This document shows positions 27,515 through 38,671 of a DNA stretch of 64,000 bases, piece by piece. This stretch comes from Phormidium tanganyikae FI6-MK23. GTDB taxonomy: Bacteria > Cyanobacteriota > Cyanobacteriia > Leptolyngbyales > Leptolyngbyaceae. Below the pieces are notes generated by a model. The model was given only the letters and a program-made list of their open reading frames with translations. It searched no databases and was not told the origin of the DNA. The position numbers and the translations under genes were made by a program. Within the stretch, counting starts at the first letter, position 1. Each line of letters begins with the position of its first letter. Where the stretch lies: the NCBI GenBank assembly GCA_019359175.1, contig JAHHHU010000011.1:1-64000 (forward strand), in the 5' to 3' direction.

Positions 27515-27655
27515 CCGAGGCTTCAAACCAGACTTATGTACTAGATCGACTTTGACTCCTAAATTGTCACTTAGATAGTTTGCTAAATTGACAACATTCC
27601 TGCAACAACGCTTTATGTTGCACAAGCCTTGCCTAATTTCCTCCAGTGTTTTCAT
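27515..27655 (-). pseudogene. MNT nucleotidyltransferase (antitoxin-type) with catalytic core deleted
   Basis: A 116-codon frame (27305-27655) starts MKTLEEIRQ and soon reads NLANYLSDNLGVKVDLVHKS then GLKPRM. These are the first and the later part of a minimal nucleotidyltransferase of the MNT/HEPN toxin-antitoxin type. The segment between them, which should hold the GSxxRG and SDLD catalytic residues, is gone. After GLKPRM the sequence is unlike any family I know. No HEPN partner is visible. The recognised part is given as the feature. Confidence 0.55.
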
Positions 27656-27680
27656 AGTCCTAGCTCCTCTAATTGAGCTT

Positions 27681-28130
27681 TTATCGTCGTACTGTTCCTG
27701 TAAATCCTGCCGCTTTGAACTGTAATAGTTTTAAAGGTAAAGGCTGACTCTCAGGAACATTCACCTGAAACTCAAATTCACTCACACCGGGCGGAACTTC
27801 CTCGATCGCTCCTAATCGCGTCCGGTTCTCGATAATCGGATCATCATTCGCATCATAAATTCGCCCGAAAATATCGGCATTGACGATCATTTTATTCGTC
27901 TGATTCGTCGCCTTGCCAAACACGATAAAACAATTTGCCGATTGTGGGATGCCGCCCGCTGTCACTGCTCCTTTTGCCATATCAGCCGAACATTCTCGAT
28001 ACGACAGATCCGACAGCTTGATTTGCACCAGCGCCCACGCATCCGAGATCCCCGTAAACCAGATCAACGCTGACAATACGATGCATATGGCACTTGTACG
28101 CAAGACCGCGAATCCCCATCTCATTCTCAT
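27681..28130 (-). CDS. Conserved secreted or membrane-anchored protein of unknown function
   Basis: The product (149 aa) has a signal peptide or anchor at 8-32 (hydrophobic, ending AWA) and a compact beta-rich domain with FIVFGKATNQTNKMIVNADI and PPGVSEFEFQVNVPES, which looks like an immunoglobulin-like or FxLYD-like fold. Two cysteines (SYRECSAD and ANCF) could form a disulfide. It is 34 bases downstream of the AI-2E family gene on the same strand and may share its transcript. Confidence 0.6.
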   Translation of the reverse strand: MRMRWGFAVLRTSAICIVLSALIWFTGISDAWALVQIKLSDLSYRECSADMAKGAVTAGGIPQSANCFIVFGKATNQTNKMIVNADIFGRIYDANDDPIIENRTRLGAIEEVPPGVSEFEFQVNVPESQPLPLKLLQFKAAGFTGTVRR

Positions 28131-28164
28131 AGCTCACCATCCCAGGTGTGACACCGAACCCAGT

Positions 28165-30762
<2,598 letters not shown>

Positions 30763-30771
30763 GAAAATTGG

Positions 30772-30796
30772 GGAGCGATCGCACTTTGATCGCTCC
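30772..30796 (+). terminator. Intrinsic terminator after eno
   Basis: Arms GGAGCGATC and GATCGCTCC pair perfectly around a 7-base loop, followed by TTTA. It lies 9 bases after the eno stop codon. Confidence 0.7.
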
Positions 30797-30858
30797 TTTA
30801 CAGAACTGAGATCGTCTACTCTGTGCCAAAATAAGAGCATTCTGCAACATTTAAGCTT

Positions 30859-31127
30859 ATGCAGACTGTTCCTCGAATTACCGCACAACAAGCACAAGCG
30901 ATCTCAAATGAGTTTCTCAGCGATCACATCAGCGATCGTTTTACGGCTGATCAGCCGTATTTCGTTGAAAATTTTTGGGTTGTTCCCGTCATTCTGACTT
31001 ACCCGAACATTGGTTCACTTGGTCAGGTTGGAGAGTTCAGGTGAGTGCGACTTCTGAGACGATCGTTTCTTCAAGCTCAGTTGATGAAATGAACACCGTA
31101 GGAGTAAGACTTTATTGCGATCGCTAA
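30859..31127 (+). pseudogene. Small conserved gene with an apparent one-base frameshift
   Basis: The first frame starts MQTVPRITAQQAQAISNEFL and ends GSLGQVGEFR after 61 codons. Inserting one base near 31039 would continue it as VQVSATSETIVSSSSVDEMN and finish at the TAA 31125-31127, giving about 90 residues. The two halves read as one protein: a helix, strands with FWVVPVILTYP, then a GQVGEV-V turn. Either the gene has just been lost or one base is missing from the sequence. I do not recognise the family. Confidence 0.5.
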
Positions 31128-31171
31128 AGTTCCATCATTCCTCACAATGAATAGATACCTCTACCACCCGA

Positions 31172-32122
31172 TCACACGGACATCAATTGCTGAAGACGTT
31201 GAGGTTCATCTCCTAACCATTGTGGATGTTGTGCAGTGCCATCAAAGATCGAGGAGGTCTTAAACGGTTCAAATTCGCCGCGCATTCCAGCTTCTGCGGT
31301 TTTTGCTAGCAAGGCTTCCACCTGTTCACCTGTCATCGGTTGGAATGTGCTAACCGCTTCAAAGGCTTGATCAAGAATTTCAAGACTATCCATTCCTGTG
31401 ATCACTACCGATGTTGGTAAGTTCAGCGCATAGTGTAGACATTCGATCGCGGTTACAGTATTCGATCGCAGTAGAATCCCATTCGCCAAGCTTTTCATTC
31501 CTAAAATGCCAATATTGCGCTTCACCAACTCCGGCACAACAAGCTTTGCAAAGCTCCGATAGTGAGCATCCATCACATTCAGCGGCATCTGACAGGTATC
31601 AAACTGAAAGCCATTTTGCTCTGCAACTTCCAGCATATGAAGATGAATGTAGGGATCTTTGTGTCCCGTAAAGCCAATGTAGCGCACCTTTCCCGCTTGT
31701 TGAGCTTCCAAAATTGCAGCATGAGCGCCTTCTGGGTCAAAAATACGATGTGGGTCTTCAAACCGCAAAATTTCGTGATGCTGCAATAGATCAACGTGAT
31801 CCACTTGTAAGCGTCGCAACGATTCATCGATTTGTTTAGTCGCTTCTTGTTTCGATCGACCATCAATTTTCGTCATCAGAAATACTTTGTCTCGATAGCC
31901 ACCCTGAAGCGCTTTACCCATGCGGATCTCACTCACTCCATCGTTATAATCCCAACAGTTGTCCATGAAGTTAATTCCGCGATCGATAGCGGTATGAACA
32001 ATCCGAGTCGCGAGGGATTCATCGACCTTCGGTAAGCTAAGATGCCATCCGCCCAGCCCGATCGCTGAAACTCGTTCTCCCGTGTTGCCGAGTTCTCGAT
32101 AGAGCATTTCTGAAGTTGACAT
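31172..32122 (-). CDS. Aldo/keto reductase
   Basis: The product (316 aa) has the AKR barrel with the catalytic residues in order: aspartate and tyrosine in FMDNCWDYNDG, lysine in FLMTKIDGR and histidine in DLLQHHE. An AIGLGGWHL start and the C-terminal TGMDSLEILDQAFEAV cofactor region fit. It should reduce a carbonyl with NADPH in the cytoplasm; the substrate is unknown. It stands alone, 45 bases after the broken small gene on the opposite strand. Confidence 0.9.
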   Translation of the reverse strand: MSTSEMLYRELGNTGERVSAIGLGGWHLSLPKVDESLATRIVHTAIDRGINFMDNCWDYNDGVSEIRMGKALQGGYRDKVFLMTKIDGRSKQEATKQIDESLRRLQVDHVDLLQHHEILRFEDPHRIFDPEGAHAAILEAQQAGKVRYIGFTGHKDPYIHLHMLEVAEQNGFQFDTCQMPLNVMDAHYRSFAKLVVPELVKRNIGILGMKSLANGILLRSNTVTAIECLHYALNLPTSVVITGMDSLEILDQAFEAVSTFQPMTGEQVEALLAKTAEAGMRGEFEPFKTSSIFDGTAQHPQWLGDEPQRLQQLMSV

Positions 32123-32256
32123 GATTGATTCCTGATAAGTTTGAGATAATTGCTAGCGCTTCACACTAAAGCAATAAATCTGTTCAGCATAGAGCAGGCA
32201 TTTCTAGGCATCCTGTCTCTCCTGATAGATTTGTTTTCTCATTCGCTGCATTGAAT

Positions 32257-35013
32257 TTACGTTTCACGCTCAACCAGAATTACGTTCTCAGTTACTTTCT
32301 CGAAAGTATCATCGTGGCTGATAACAAAGAGTTGGCGGAAAGATTTGATATTCGCGATCGCTTCCGCTAAACTTTCTCGTCTCGGTCGATCCATGTTTGT
32401 TGTGGGTTCGTCAAAAAAAGCAATGTTGATATCTGCTAATACCTTTAACAATGCTAGCCGTACCGCTAGAGCAGCACACATTTGCTCGCCCCCCGATAAG
32501 TTAATAAATCTACGAGAATGTGCCCCTTCTTGCACCATAATTTCATAGTCGCGCGTCCATTCCAATGCGACATTGGGACGATTGAGCAGTTCTCGAAATA
32601 AGCGATCGGCTTCATAAGAAATGCTCTGAACATAGCGTTCTGTGATTCTAGGTGCGGCTTCTTTGTAAGATTTACGAGCAAATTTAATAAATCGCTCTGT
32701 TTTTTGTTTTTGTTTGAGTTGGGTTTGTGCTTCAGTTCGCTTTTGTTGAACGACTTGCAACCTAGAAAGTCTCGTTTCGCATTCCTCTAAGCGTTTTCGC
32801 TCGATCGGGAGTGTTGTAGTAAGCGATATTTTCTGACGATTGGCTTCTTCATACTCAGCATTCACTCGTTTAACTTGCTCTGGATCGTATGTTTCTTCGA
32901 GTTGTGCTTTTTGGTTGGTGAGGGTTGTCAGTTGTGCTTGGTGTTGATTGAATTGTTCGATCGCATCCTCAAGCTGAGTTTTTCGATCTTTGAAGCTATT
33001 GGCTGATTTTTGGTGTTCAAGATAGATCTGATAGGCTGATTTGTGGAGATCGCGTAAATTCTGCTGTTCTCGAATCTGATCGGCTAGGTTCTCAAAGGCT
33101 TTTAAGGTTTCGTCGATCGTGCGGATTGCATCTTGTCCGCTTTTTAGTTCTGCTTGAAGTTGGGTAAGTTCAGCATCGAGTCCGACTAAAGCTTTTAAGT
33201 CTCGTGTGAGATAGCGACTGCGATCGCGCGGATTGTCTAATGTTTCTAGCTGCGCTGCAATTTCAGTGAGTTTTGCTTTAAGGTCAGGTTCTGCGGTGAG
33301 TTGAGATTGGTGTTCAGTAATCAGCGATCGTAGTTCTACAACTTCAGCATCAAGTGTTTCTTCTTGATCAAATTTGGCTTCAAGTCTGCGATATTGCGCT
33401 TCTTGATCTCGAACGGTTTTGAGCTGAGTTTGGGTGTCTTTTAGAAGTTGCTTTAAGCGATCGGCAAGGAGCTGCTCAGACAGATCATCTAGAATGCCTT
33501 GGAGGTCTTGCATGAGATGACGGTTGAGCTTTGAACCATTTGAGATCGTCGCTAGCACTGCTTCGATTCGGGGTTGCCAGATCGGTGTTGCTTGTTGCAG
33601 TTCTTGCAGTGCTGTTGTTGCAGTTTGAACATGATGGGCTTGAATGTCTTCGCGCTTTTGAGCTTGCAACATGATTTGCCGCAGGTCTGCCTCGAATTGG
33701 GTGGCGGCTTCGATGCGGCTAAGTTGTTGTTGATAGCGTTGCTGTTGTTCTTCGAGATGGGGAATTTGTTTGACCGTTGCACCTAATCCTTCTAGGCGTT
33801 CAATCTCGTCGCTCAGTTGTTTTTGGCTTTGTTGGAGTTGTGCCAGACGCTTTTCGTCGCGCTGAAGGGTTTGTTTCCAGCTTTGGCAGGCTTGGAGGTG
33901 TTCATTGAGTTGCTTTTGTTGGTCTTCGAGTTCAGATTGTTGTTGAACTAGAGGTTCTAAGCGCTTTAGGTCGGCTTCGATTTGCGATCGACGTTCTCCT
34001 TTTTGAGCTAAGACCGCTAACTGTGTTTGTTGCACACTCAAAGAGTCCGTTAGCTTTTGGCGATCGCGTAATAGCTTCTCTTGCTGAGTCCGACTTTGAT
34101 CGAATTCGCGTAGTGCTTGATCGGCTTGCAGGTAAGCTTGATAACTATCGCGACGCTCTGTGCAAATTGCAACCGATTTTTCAGCGGTGTCTAGCTCGAT
34201 CTTGAGGCGCTGTACATTCAATTCTTCAGATCGAATCTGATTGGAAACCGTCTCTAGGCTTGTTGTGAGTTGTTGGACTTGAGACGCGATCGCGCTATAT
34301 TTCTCTTGGTCGGCTTTGAGTCGATCGTATTGTTGTTCCCAGTGGGTTAAATCGGCCTGGATTTGTCCGATCGTTTGACTGAGAGAGTTTTTTTGCTGAG
34401 ATAGTTCATCCCATTCTTGCAGCGACTCATTGTATTGTTCGATATCGCGTTCTAACTTCTCAGATTGAGCCTTCGCGAACTTCTCCAAATCTCCTAGCTC
34501 TTTGAAGACCTTCTTGTATTCCTCAACTTTTAGAATTGGATCAAAGACTTTCTTACGTTCCTCTGCGGTTCCAAGAAAATCGACGGTAAACGTGCCTTGT
34601 GGAACTCCGATCGTATTGCGAAACAACTGGGATAAGTTCGTCCCCGCTGGTACTCCTAAATGTTCTCTCAGCCAAGGTAATACATCTTCTTTTTTGGTGT
34701 AATCGAGCTTTTCACCAAGCTGTGGATCGTAGATGGTATAGCTTGATCGAGTGCAGCGACCCACATCATAGGTACGCTGATCTCGGCTCGAAATAAAGCT
34801 CACTCGCACTTGGGCACTATTGGAACCATTGCGAATCAAATCCTCTTTGGTGTATGCGCCAGTATAGTCAAACAACACCCACGCGATCGCTTCGAGAATG
34901 CTCGTCTTCCCGGCACCATTCTCGCCACAAATCGCATTCGTCCCAGGCTGAAACGAAAAAGCGCGATCGCTGTGAAATTTGAAGTTTTTGAGGCTAACCG
35001 AGAGAATTTCCAT
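32257..35013 (-). CDS. SbcC/Rad50-like SMC-type ATPase without a visible zinc hook
   Basis: The product (918 aa) has Walker A GENGAGKTS at about residues 30-38, a long pair of coiled coils (about 170-800, rich in Q, L, E, K) and a C-terminal ABC half with LSGGEQMCAALAVRLALLKV near 840 and Walker B IAFFDEPTTNMD near 867. SbcC works with the SbcD nuclease on hairpins and DNA ends. No CxxC hook is present in the centre of the coil, although single cysteines occur elsewhere, and no sbcD lies next to it. Either partner and hook are absent or the partner is encoded elsewhere. Confidence 0.88.
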   Translation of the reverse strand: MEILSVSLKNFKFHSDRAFSFQPGTNAICGENGAGKTSILEAIAWVLFDYTGAYTKEDLIRNGSNSAQVRVSFISSRDQRTYDVGRCTRSSYTIYDPQLGEKLDYTKKEDVLPWLREHLGVPAGTNLSQLFRNTIGVPQGTFTVDFLGTAEERKKVFDPILKVEEYKKVFKELGDLEKFAKAQSEKLERDIEQYNESLQEWDELSQQKNSLSQTIGQIQADLTHWEQQYDRLKADQEKYSAIASQVQQLTTSLETVSNQIRSEELNVQRLKIELDTAEKSVAICTERRDSYQAYLQADQALREFDQSRTQQEKLLRDRQKLTDSLSVQQTQLAVLAQKGERRSQIEADLKRLEPLVQQQSELEDQQKQLNEHLQACQSWKQTLQRDEKRLAQLQQSQKQLSDEIERLEGLGATVKQIPHLEEQQQRYQQQLSRIEAATQFEADLRQIMLQAQKREDIQAHHVQTATTALQELQQATPIWQPRIEAVLATISNGSKLNRHLMQDLQGILDDLSEQLLADRLKQLLKDTQTQLKTVRDQEAQYRRLEAKFDQEETLDAEVVELRSLITEHQSQLTAEPDLKAKLTEIAAQLETLDNPRDRSRYLTRDLKALVGLDAELTQLQAELKSGQDAIRTIDETLKAFENLADQIREQQNLRDLHKSAYQIYLEHQKSANSFKDRKTQLEDAIEQFNQHQAQLTTLTNQKAQLEETYDPEQVKRVNAEYEEANRQKISLTTTLPIERKRLEECETRLSRLQVVQQKRTEAQTQLKQKQKTERFIKFARKSYKEAAPRITERYVQSISYEADRLFRELLNRPNVALEWTRDYEIMVQEGAHSRRFINLSGGEQMCAALAVRLALLKVLADINIAFFDEPTTNMDRPRRESLAEAIANIKSFRQLFVISHDDTFEKVTENVILVERET

Positions 35014-35275
35014 ATGCTGATTCTACGGCAGATCAGATGTTCTGATCCTAAATCGGGAATGGAATTGATTTTAGCGTCGATCGTTCAATTCGCGCCTGCC
35101 ATTTGCTGACTCGGCTGGAAAGCTCACAGTGAACGATTTAGCGCCTTGAACTTCACGCCTTACACATGATTGTGATAAATCGTTGAAATTAATTCAGAAA
35201 AAGTGTCCTGAGACAACCGACAATTCTCGGAACATGGAAGAATAACCTTTAGGCGCTCTGAGTCAGTAAATTCCG

Positions 35276-36037
35276 ATGTATGACCTCGCAAATTTCACGA
35301 AAGACGATATGCGGCACTGTGCGATCAAACTTCGCAACCTGGAAGAACGATCGCACAGCATGGAAGAAACAGCAGATCGAATCGTTCGCTATCTCCATGA
35401 AAATTTAATCGATCGACAAACAGGCAAAAGCGCGTGTGCATTGGTTCGGTTCTTCAAAACGCATCCTTACGGCGATCTCAGTCCAGCTCTTCAAGAAGCG
35501 GCTCAAGCCATTCTCAAAGGTCGATCGATTATCCGAGCGACAAAGTGCCTAACTTTGTTAGCAACGGCGGGAGACGAACCTTACTGGAATGCTCGACAAG
35601 ACTCGACCGGACATCAAGCTATTCCACTCATCGATCGAGATTTTGTCTATCGCGCCCCGATGATTTTGCAACTGATCCAACAGTTCGGCTTGGAAGTGAG
35701 TGCGGTGATTGATACAGCCCCAACCCTGATCACCAAAGCTACACACAAATCGTTTAATGTTTTTCATGTTCCAGAAGCGATCGGGAGTCCTCACATTCCG
35801 GCTCAGGATCAATTTGTTTTGCCTTACAAAGTCCAATCGGTTTTAGGATTTGGGGGAATGTTGCCTTCTGGAAATCTGTTTGCTGTGATTTTGTTCAGCA
35901 AGGTTCCGATTTCTCTGGCTACGGCGGGTCACTTCAAATGGATTTCGGCTTATGTGCGGATTGCGGTCGAGTCGTTCGATCGCGGAAACGTCTTCGCTCC
36001 AGTTCCTCAACCGATCGGTCTTTCTACAGTTCGATAA
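35276..36037 (+). CDS. Stand-alone GAF-like sensory domain protein of cyanobacteria
   Basis: The product (253 aa) is soluble. It begins with a helical part (FTKDDMRHCAIKLRNLEERS, MEETADRIVRYLHE), then ACALVRFFKTHPYGDLSP, FNVFHVPEAIGSPHIPAQDQ and SVLGFGGMLPSGNLFAVILF. This block is familiar to me as the N-terminal sensory module of several cyanobacterial hybrid histidine kinases, where it precedes PAS and kinase domains. Here nothing follows it: the gene ends without a kinase. It may act as a ligand- or partner-binding protein. An Rpn-type nuclease gene starts 28 bases downstream on the same strand. Confidence 0.7.
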   Translation: MYDLANFTKDDMRHCAIKLRNLEERSHSMEETADRIVRYLHENLIDRQTGKSACALVRFFKTHPYGDLSPALQEAAQAILKGRSIIRATKCLTLLATAGDEPYWNARQDSTGHQAIPLIDRDFVYRAPMILQLIQQFGLEVSAVIDTAPTLITKATHKSFNVFHVPEAIGSPHIPAQDQFVLPYKVQSVLGFGGMLPSGNLFAVILFSKVPISLATAGHFKWISAYVRIAVESFDRGNVFAPVPQPIGLSTVR

Positions 36038-36065
36038 ATATAATCTGTGTTGAGCAAGGCGGATC

Positions 36066-36992
36066 ATGATTGATCACGATCAGAACTTCAAAGAGTTGCT
36101 CTCTACGTTCTTCTTAGAGTTCTTGCATTTATTTGTCCCCCAGATTGCGAGTACGATCGACTCAAATTCTGTAACTTTCCTTCAGCAAGAATACTTTGCG
36201 GACTTGGTAGAAGGCGAAGAAAAAATTGTAGATTTGCTGGTATCTGTGCAGCAGGAAGGTACAGATACAACATTTCTTGTGCATATCGAAACTCAAGCAA
36301 ACAGCCAAGCGAACTTCAATCAACGGATGTTTTTCTACTTCGCGCGTCTGCATCAGAAGCATTTACAGCGAATTTATCCCATTGTTGTGTTCTCCTTTGA
36401 TGAACCTAAAAGAGCCGAAAAAGATGCTTACAGCGTCGAGTTTCCTGAGCTAAAAGTATTAGATTTTCGCTTCAAATCGATTCAGGTAAACCGCTTAAAC
36501 TGGCGCGACTATTTGACTCAGCAGAATCCCGTCGCGATCGCACTAATGGCAAAAATGAGGATTGCTAAGGAAGATCGACCCAAGGTAAAAGCAGAATGCT
36601 TGAGACTACTCGTAACGCTACGTCTCGATCCTGCTAAAACTCGCTTGATCTCAAGGTTTGTAGATACTTACCTGCGGTTAGACTCTAGAGAAGAGAAGAT
36701 ATTTGAAAAGGAGATCGATAAAATGGAAGTCAGGCAAAAGGAGGAAATTATGGAAGCGATGACAAGTTGGGAAATTAAGGGAATGGAGAAGGGAATGGAG
36801 AAAGGGATCGGGGTAGGACAGCGATCGCTGCTTCAACGGCTGTTAACTCGCCAATTAGGAGCCTTGCCGGATTCAGCGATCGCTCAAATTGAATCGCTTT
36901 CTCTTGAGCAAATTGAGGCTTTGAGTGATGCACTCTTCGATTTTCGATCGCTAGAAGACCTGATGCAATGGTTAAACCAGCATCTCGCTTAA
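36066..36992 (+). CDS. Rpn-family nuclease / putative transposase with DUF4351 tail
   Basis: The product (308 aa) has an N-terminal Rpn (PD-(D/E)XK) domain: DQNFKELLSTFFLEFLHLFVP, then KIVDLLVSVQQEG and FLVHIETQAN with the acidic and glutamine residues of the active site. A middle helix follows, and from about 250 a DUF4351-like tail (LLQRLLTRQLGALPDSAIAQ, LEQIEALSDALFDF). A GMEKGMEKG repeat lies before the tail. Rpn proteins promote recombination in E. coli; cyanobacterial copies are numerous and variable. Confidence 0.85.
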   Translation: MIDHDQNFKELLSTFFLEFLHLFVPQIASTIDSNSVTFLQQEYFADLVEGEEKIVDLLVSVQQEGTDTTFLVHIETQANSQANFNQRMFFYFARLHQKHLQRIYPIVVFSFDEPKRAEKDAYSVEFPELKVLDFRFKSIQVNRLNWRDYLTQQNPVAIALMAKMRIAKEDRPKVKAECLRLLVTLRLDPAKTRLISRFVDTYLRLDSREEKIFEKEIDKMEVRQKEEIMEAMTSWEIKGMEKGMEKGIGVGQRSLLQRLLTRQLGALPDSAIAQIESLSLEQIEALSDALFDFRSLEDLMQWLNQHLA

Positions 36993-37018
36993 GTTTGCGA
37001 TCGCTTGATTTCAATTCT

Positions 37019-38521
37019 TTACAGCCCTAAATCGGTTGCAACTCGATGAGCGCAGGCAAACCCTGAAAAAGCAACCGCATTTAAGCCCTGCCCTGGAAAA
37101 GTACTATCACCCACACAGTAGAGATTCGCGATCGCAGTTCGGTTGAAAGGCATTCCCAACAGTCCGAGCAGTTTACGTGAGGGAACCGGTCCATAAGTGC
37201 CATTCTCGCGCCCTAAGAAGCGGCGATGAGTTCTCGGTGTGCCGACTTCCTGGAAATCTAAACCTCGATCGAGATCCGGAATAATCTGCGTTAAGCGATC
37301 GATTAAGCGATCTGCGGCTTTCTCTTTTTTCGCGGCGTATTCGCTCGGAGAAAGGTTTTCCCATTCCTGAATCCAGCTTGGTGTGAAGGTATGGATAATG
37401 TGAAATCCATCCGGCGCTAAACTACGATCGAGTAAAGTTGGAATCGAAACAAAGATCGTTCCTTGTTCTGCTTCCATATCGTCCCAATTTTCTAATAAAA
37501 CGTGATGGCATTCGATTCCGTCAGGTAATGCTTCGGCTTTTACTCCAAGATGCAAGCTCAGGAAGCTAGGAGATTGCTGATAGCGTTGCTGCCATTTTTT
37601 CTCAGATGTTGGCTTTTTGGTTGCGGGGAGTAGCTTCTCGAATGTGTCCCATCGCGTTGCATTTGACACAACTCGTTTTGCTCGGAGCGTTTCACCCGAT
37701 GCTAACTTAACGCCTACTGCGCGATTGTTTTCGATAATAATTTCTGTAACTCTTGCTTTGTATTTAATGTGGCTTCCAGCGTTCTCTAATCCTTCAACTA
37801 ATTTTTGGGCAATTTGACCCACTCCGCCTTTTGGATAGTTAATTCCGCCGTAATGTCGATCGCTAAACACCATTCCCGCATTAATCATTGGAGTGCGATC
37901 GGCAGGCACAACCGACCAGATGTAACACTCGGCATCGATAAATTTCAGCAGTTGCGGATCGCGGATGTATCGACGGGCAATATCTCCTGCATTTTGGGGT
38001 AAATATTTCACCAAACCTAGACAAGCAAAGGGATGCTGGAAGAACACGCGCGTCAGATATCGCGGCTCTTCTAGCGAAAGTAATTCCATTGCATTCAGGC
38101 AATTAAACACTTTCCAGCATTCATCATAAAATTGCCGGATGCCTTTCTCTTCGTGGGGGAAGTAGCTGATCAGCTCGTGCAAAAACTTCTCGTAATCGCG
38201 ATGAACCTTGAGATCTAAGCCATCGGGTAAGTGATAGTGAACCTGAACCGGATCGGGAATCGTCTCGATCGACATCTTCACCCCATCAAGCGCCCGCGTT
38301 AAAAGATTGGTTGTGCCCTTATCGCCAAAGCCGAAAATCATCGATGCGCCGACATCAAAGCGGTAGCCGTCTTCGCGATCGAAATATCCTGCACTGCCGC
38401 CAGGAATCAAATACCGCTCTAAAACTAAGACACTGGCTCCCTTTGCAGCGAGTTGGGTGGCTGTCACCAGTCCGCCAATGCCTGACCCAATCACAATTAC
38501 ATCGTAGTCGGTAGAATTCAT
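37019..38521 (-). CDS. crtH: Prolycopene (carotenoid) isomerase CrtH
   Basis: The product (500 aa) starts with an FAD-binding Rossmann fold ([21 protein letters not shown]) and ends with the FAD-closing block [22 protein letters not shown]. Length, the [18 protein letters not shown] segment and the overall sequence fit CrtH rather than phytoene desaturase. CrtH converts poly-cis lycopene to all-trans lycopene in carotenoid synthesis. It is monocistronic here; crtW lies 8 kb away. Confidence 0.93.
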   Translation of the reverse strand: MNSTDYDVIVIGSGIGGLVTATQLAAKGASVLVLERYLIPGGSAGYFDREDGYRFDVGASMIFGFGDKGTTNLLTRALDGVKMSIETIPDPVQVHYHLPDGLDLKVHRDYEKFLHELISYFPHEEKGIRQFYDECWKVFNCLNAMELLSLEEPRYLTRVFFQHPFACLGLVKYLPQNAGDIARRYIRDPQLLKFIDAECYIWSVVPADRTPMINAGMVFSDRHYGGINYPKGGVGQIAQKLVEGLENAGSHIKYKARVTEIIIENNRAVGVKLASGETLRAKRVVSNATRWDTFEKLLPATKKPTSEKKWQQRYQQSPSFLSLHLGVKAEALPDGIECHHVLLENWDDMEAEQGTIFVSIPTLLDRSLAPDGFHIIHTFTPSWIQEWENLSPSEYAAKKEKAADRLIDRLTQIIPDLDRGLDFQEVGTPRTHRRFLGRENGTYGPVPSRKLLGLLGMPFNRTAIANLYCVGDSTFPGQGLNAVAFSGFACAHRVATDLGL

Positions 38522-38671
38522 GAAACGTACGATCGCTCAACTTCGTACATTCCAGTGTATCGAGATTCGGTCGCATTTCGGCACTCATTGAGCGATCGCG
38601 GATTAAATCACAAGTTCCATTTCTTTTAGTAGATGTAATTACTTAAAAGACTCCGTATATTTTGAATCGGA

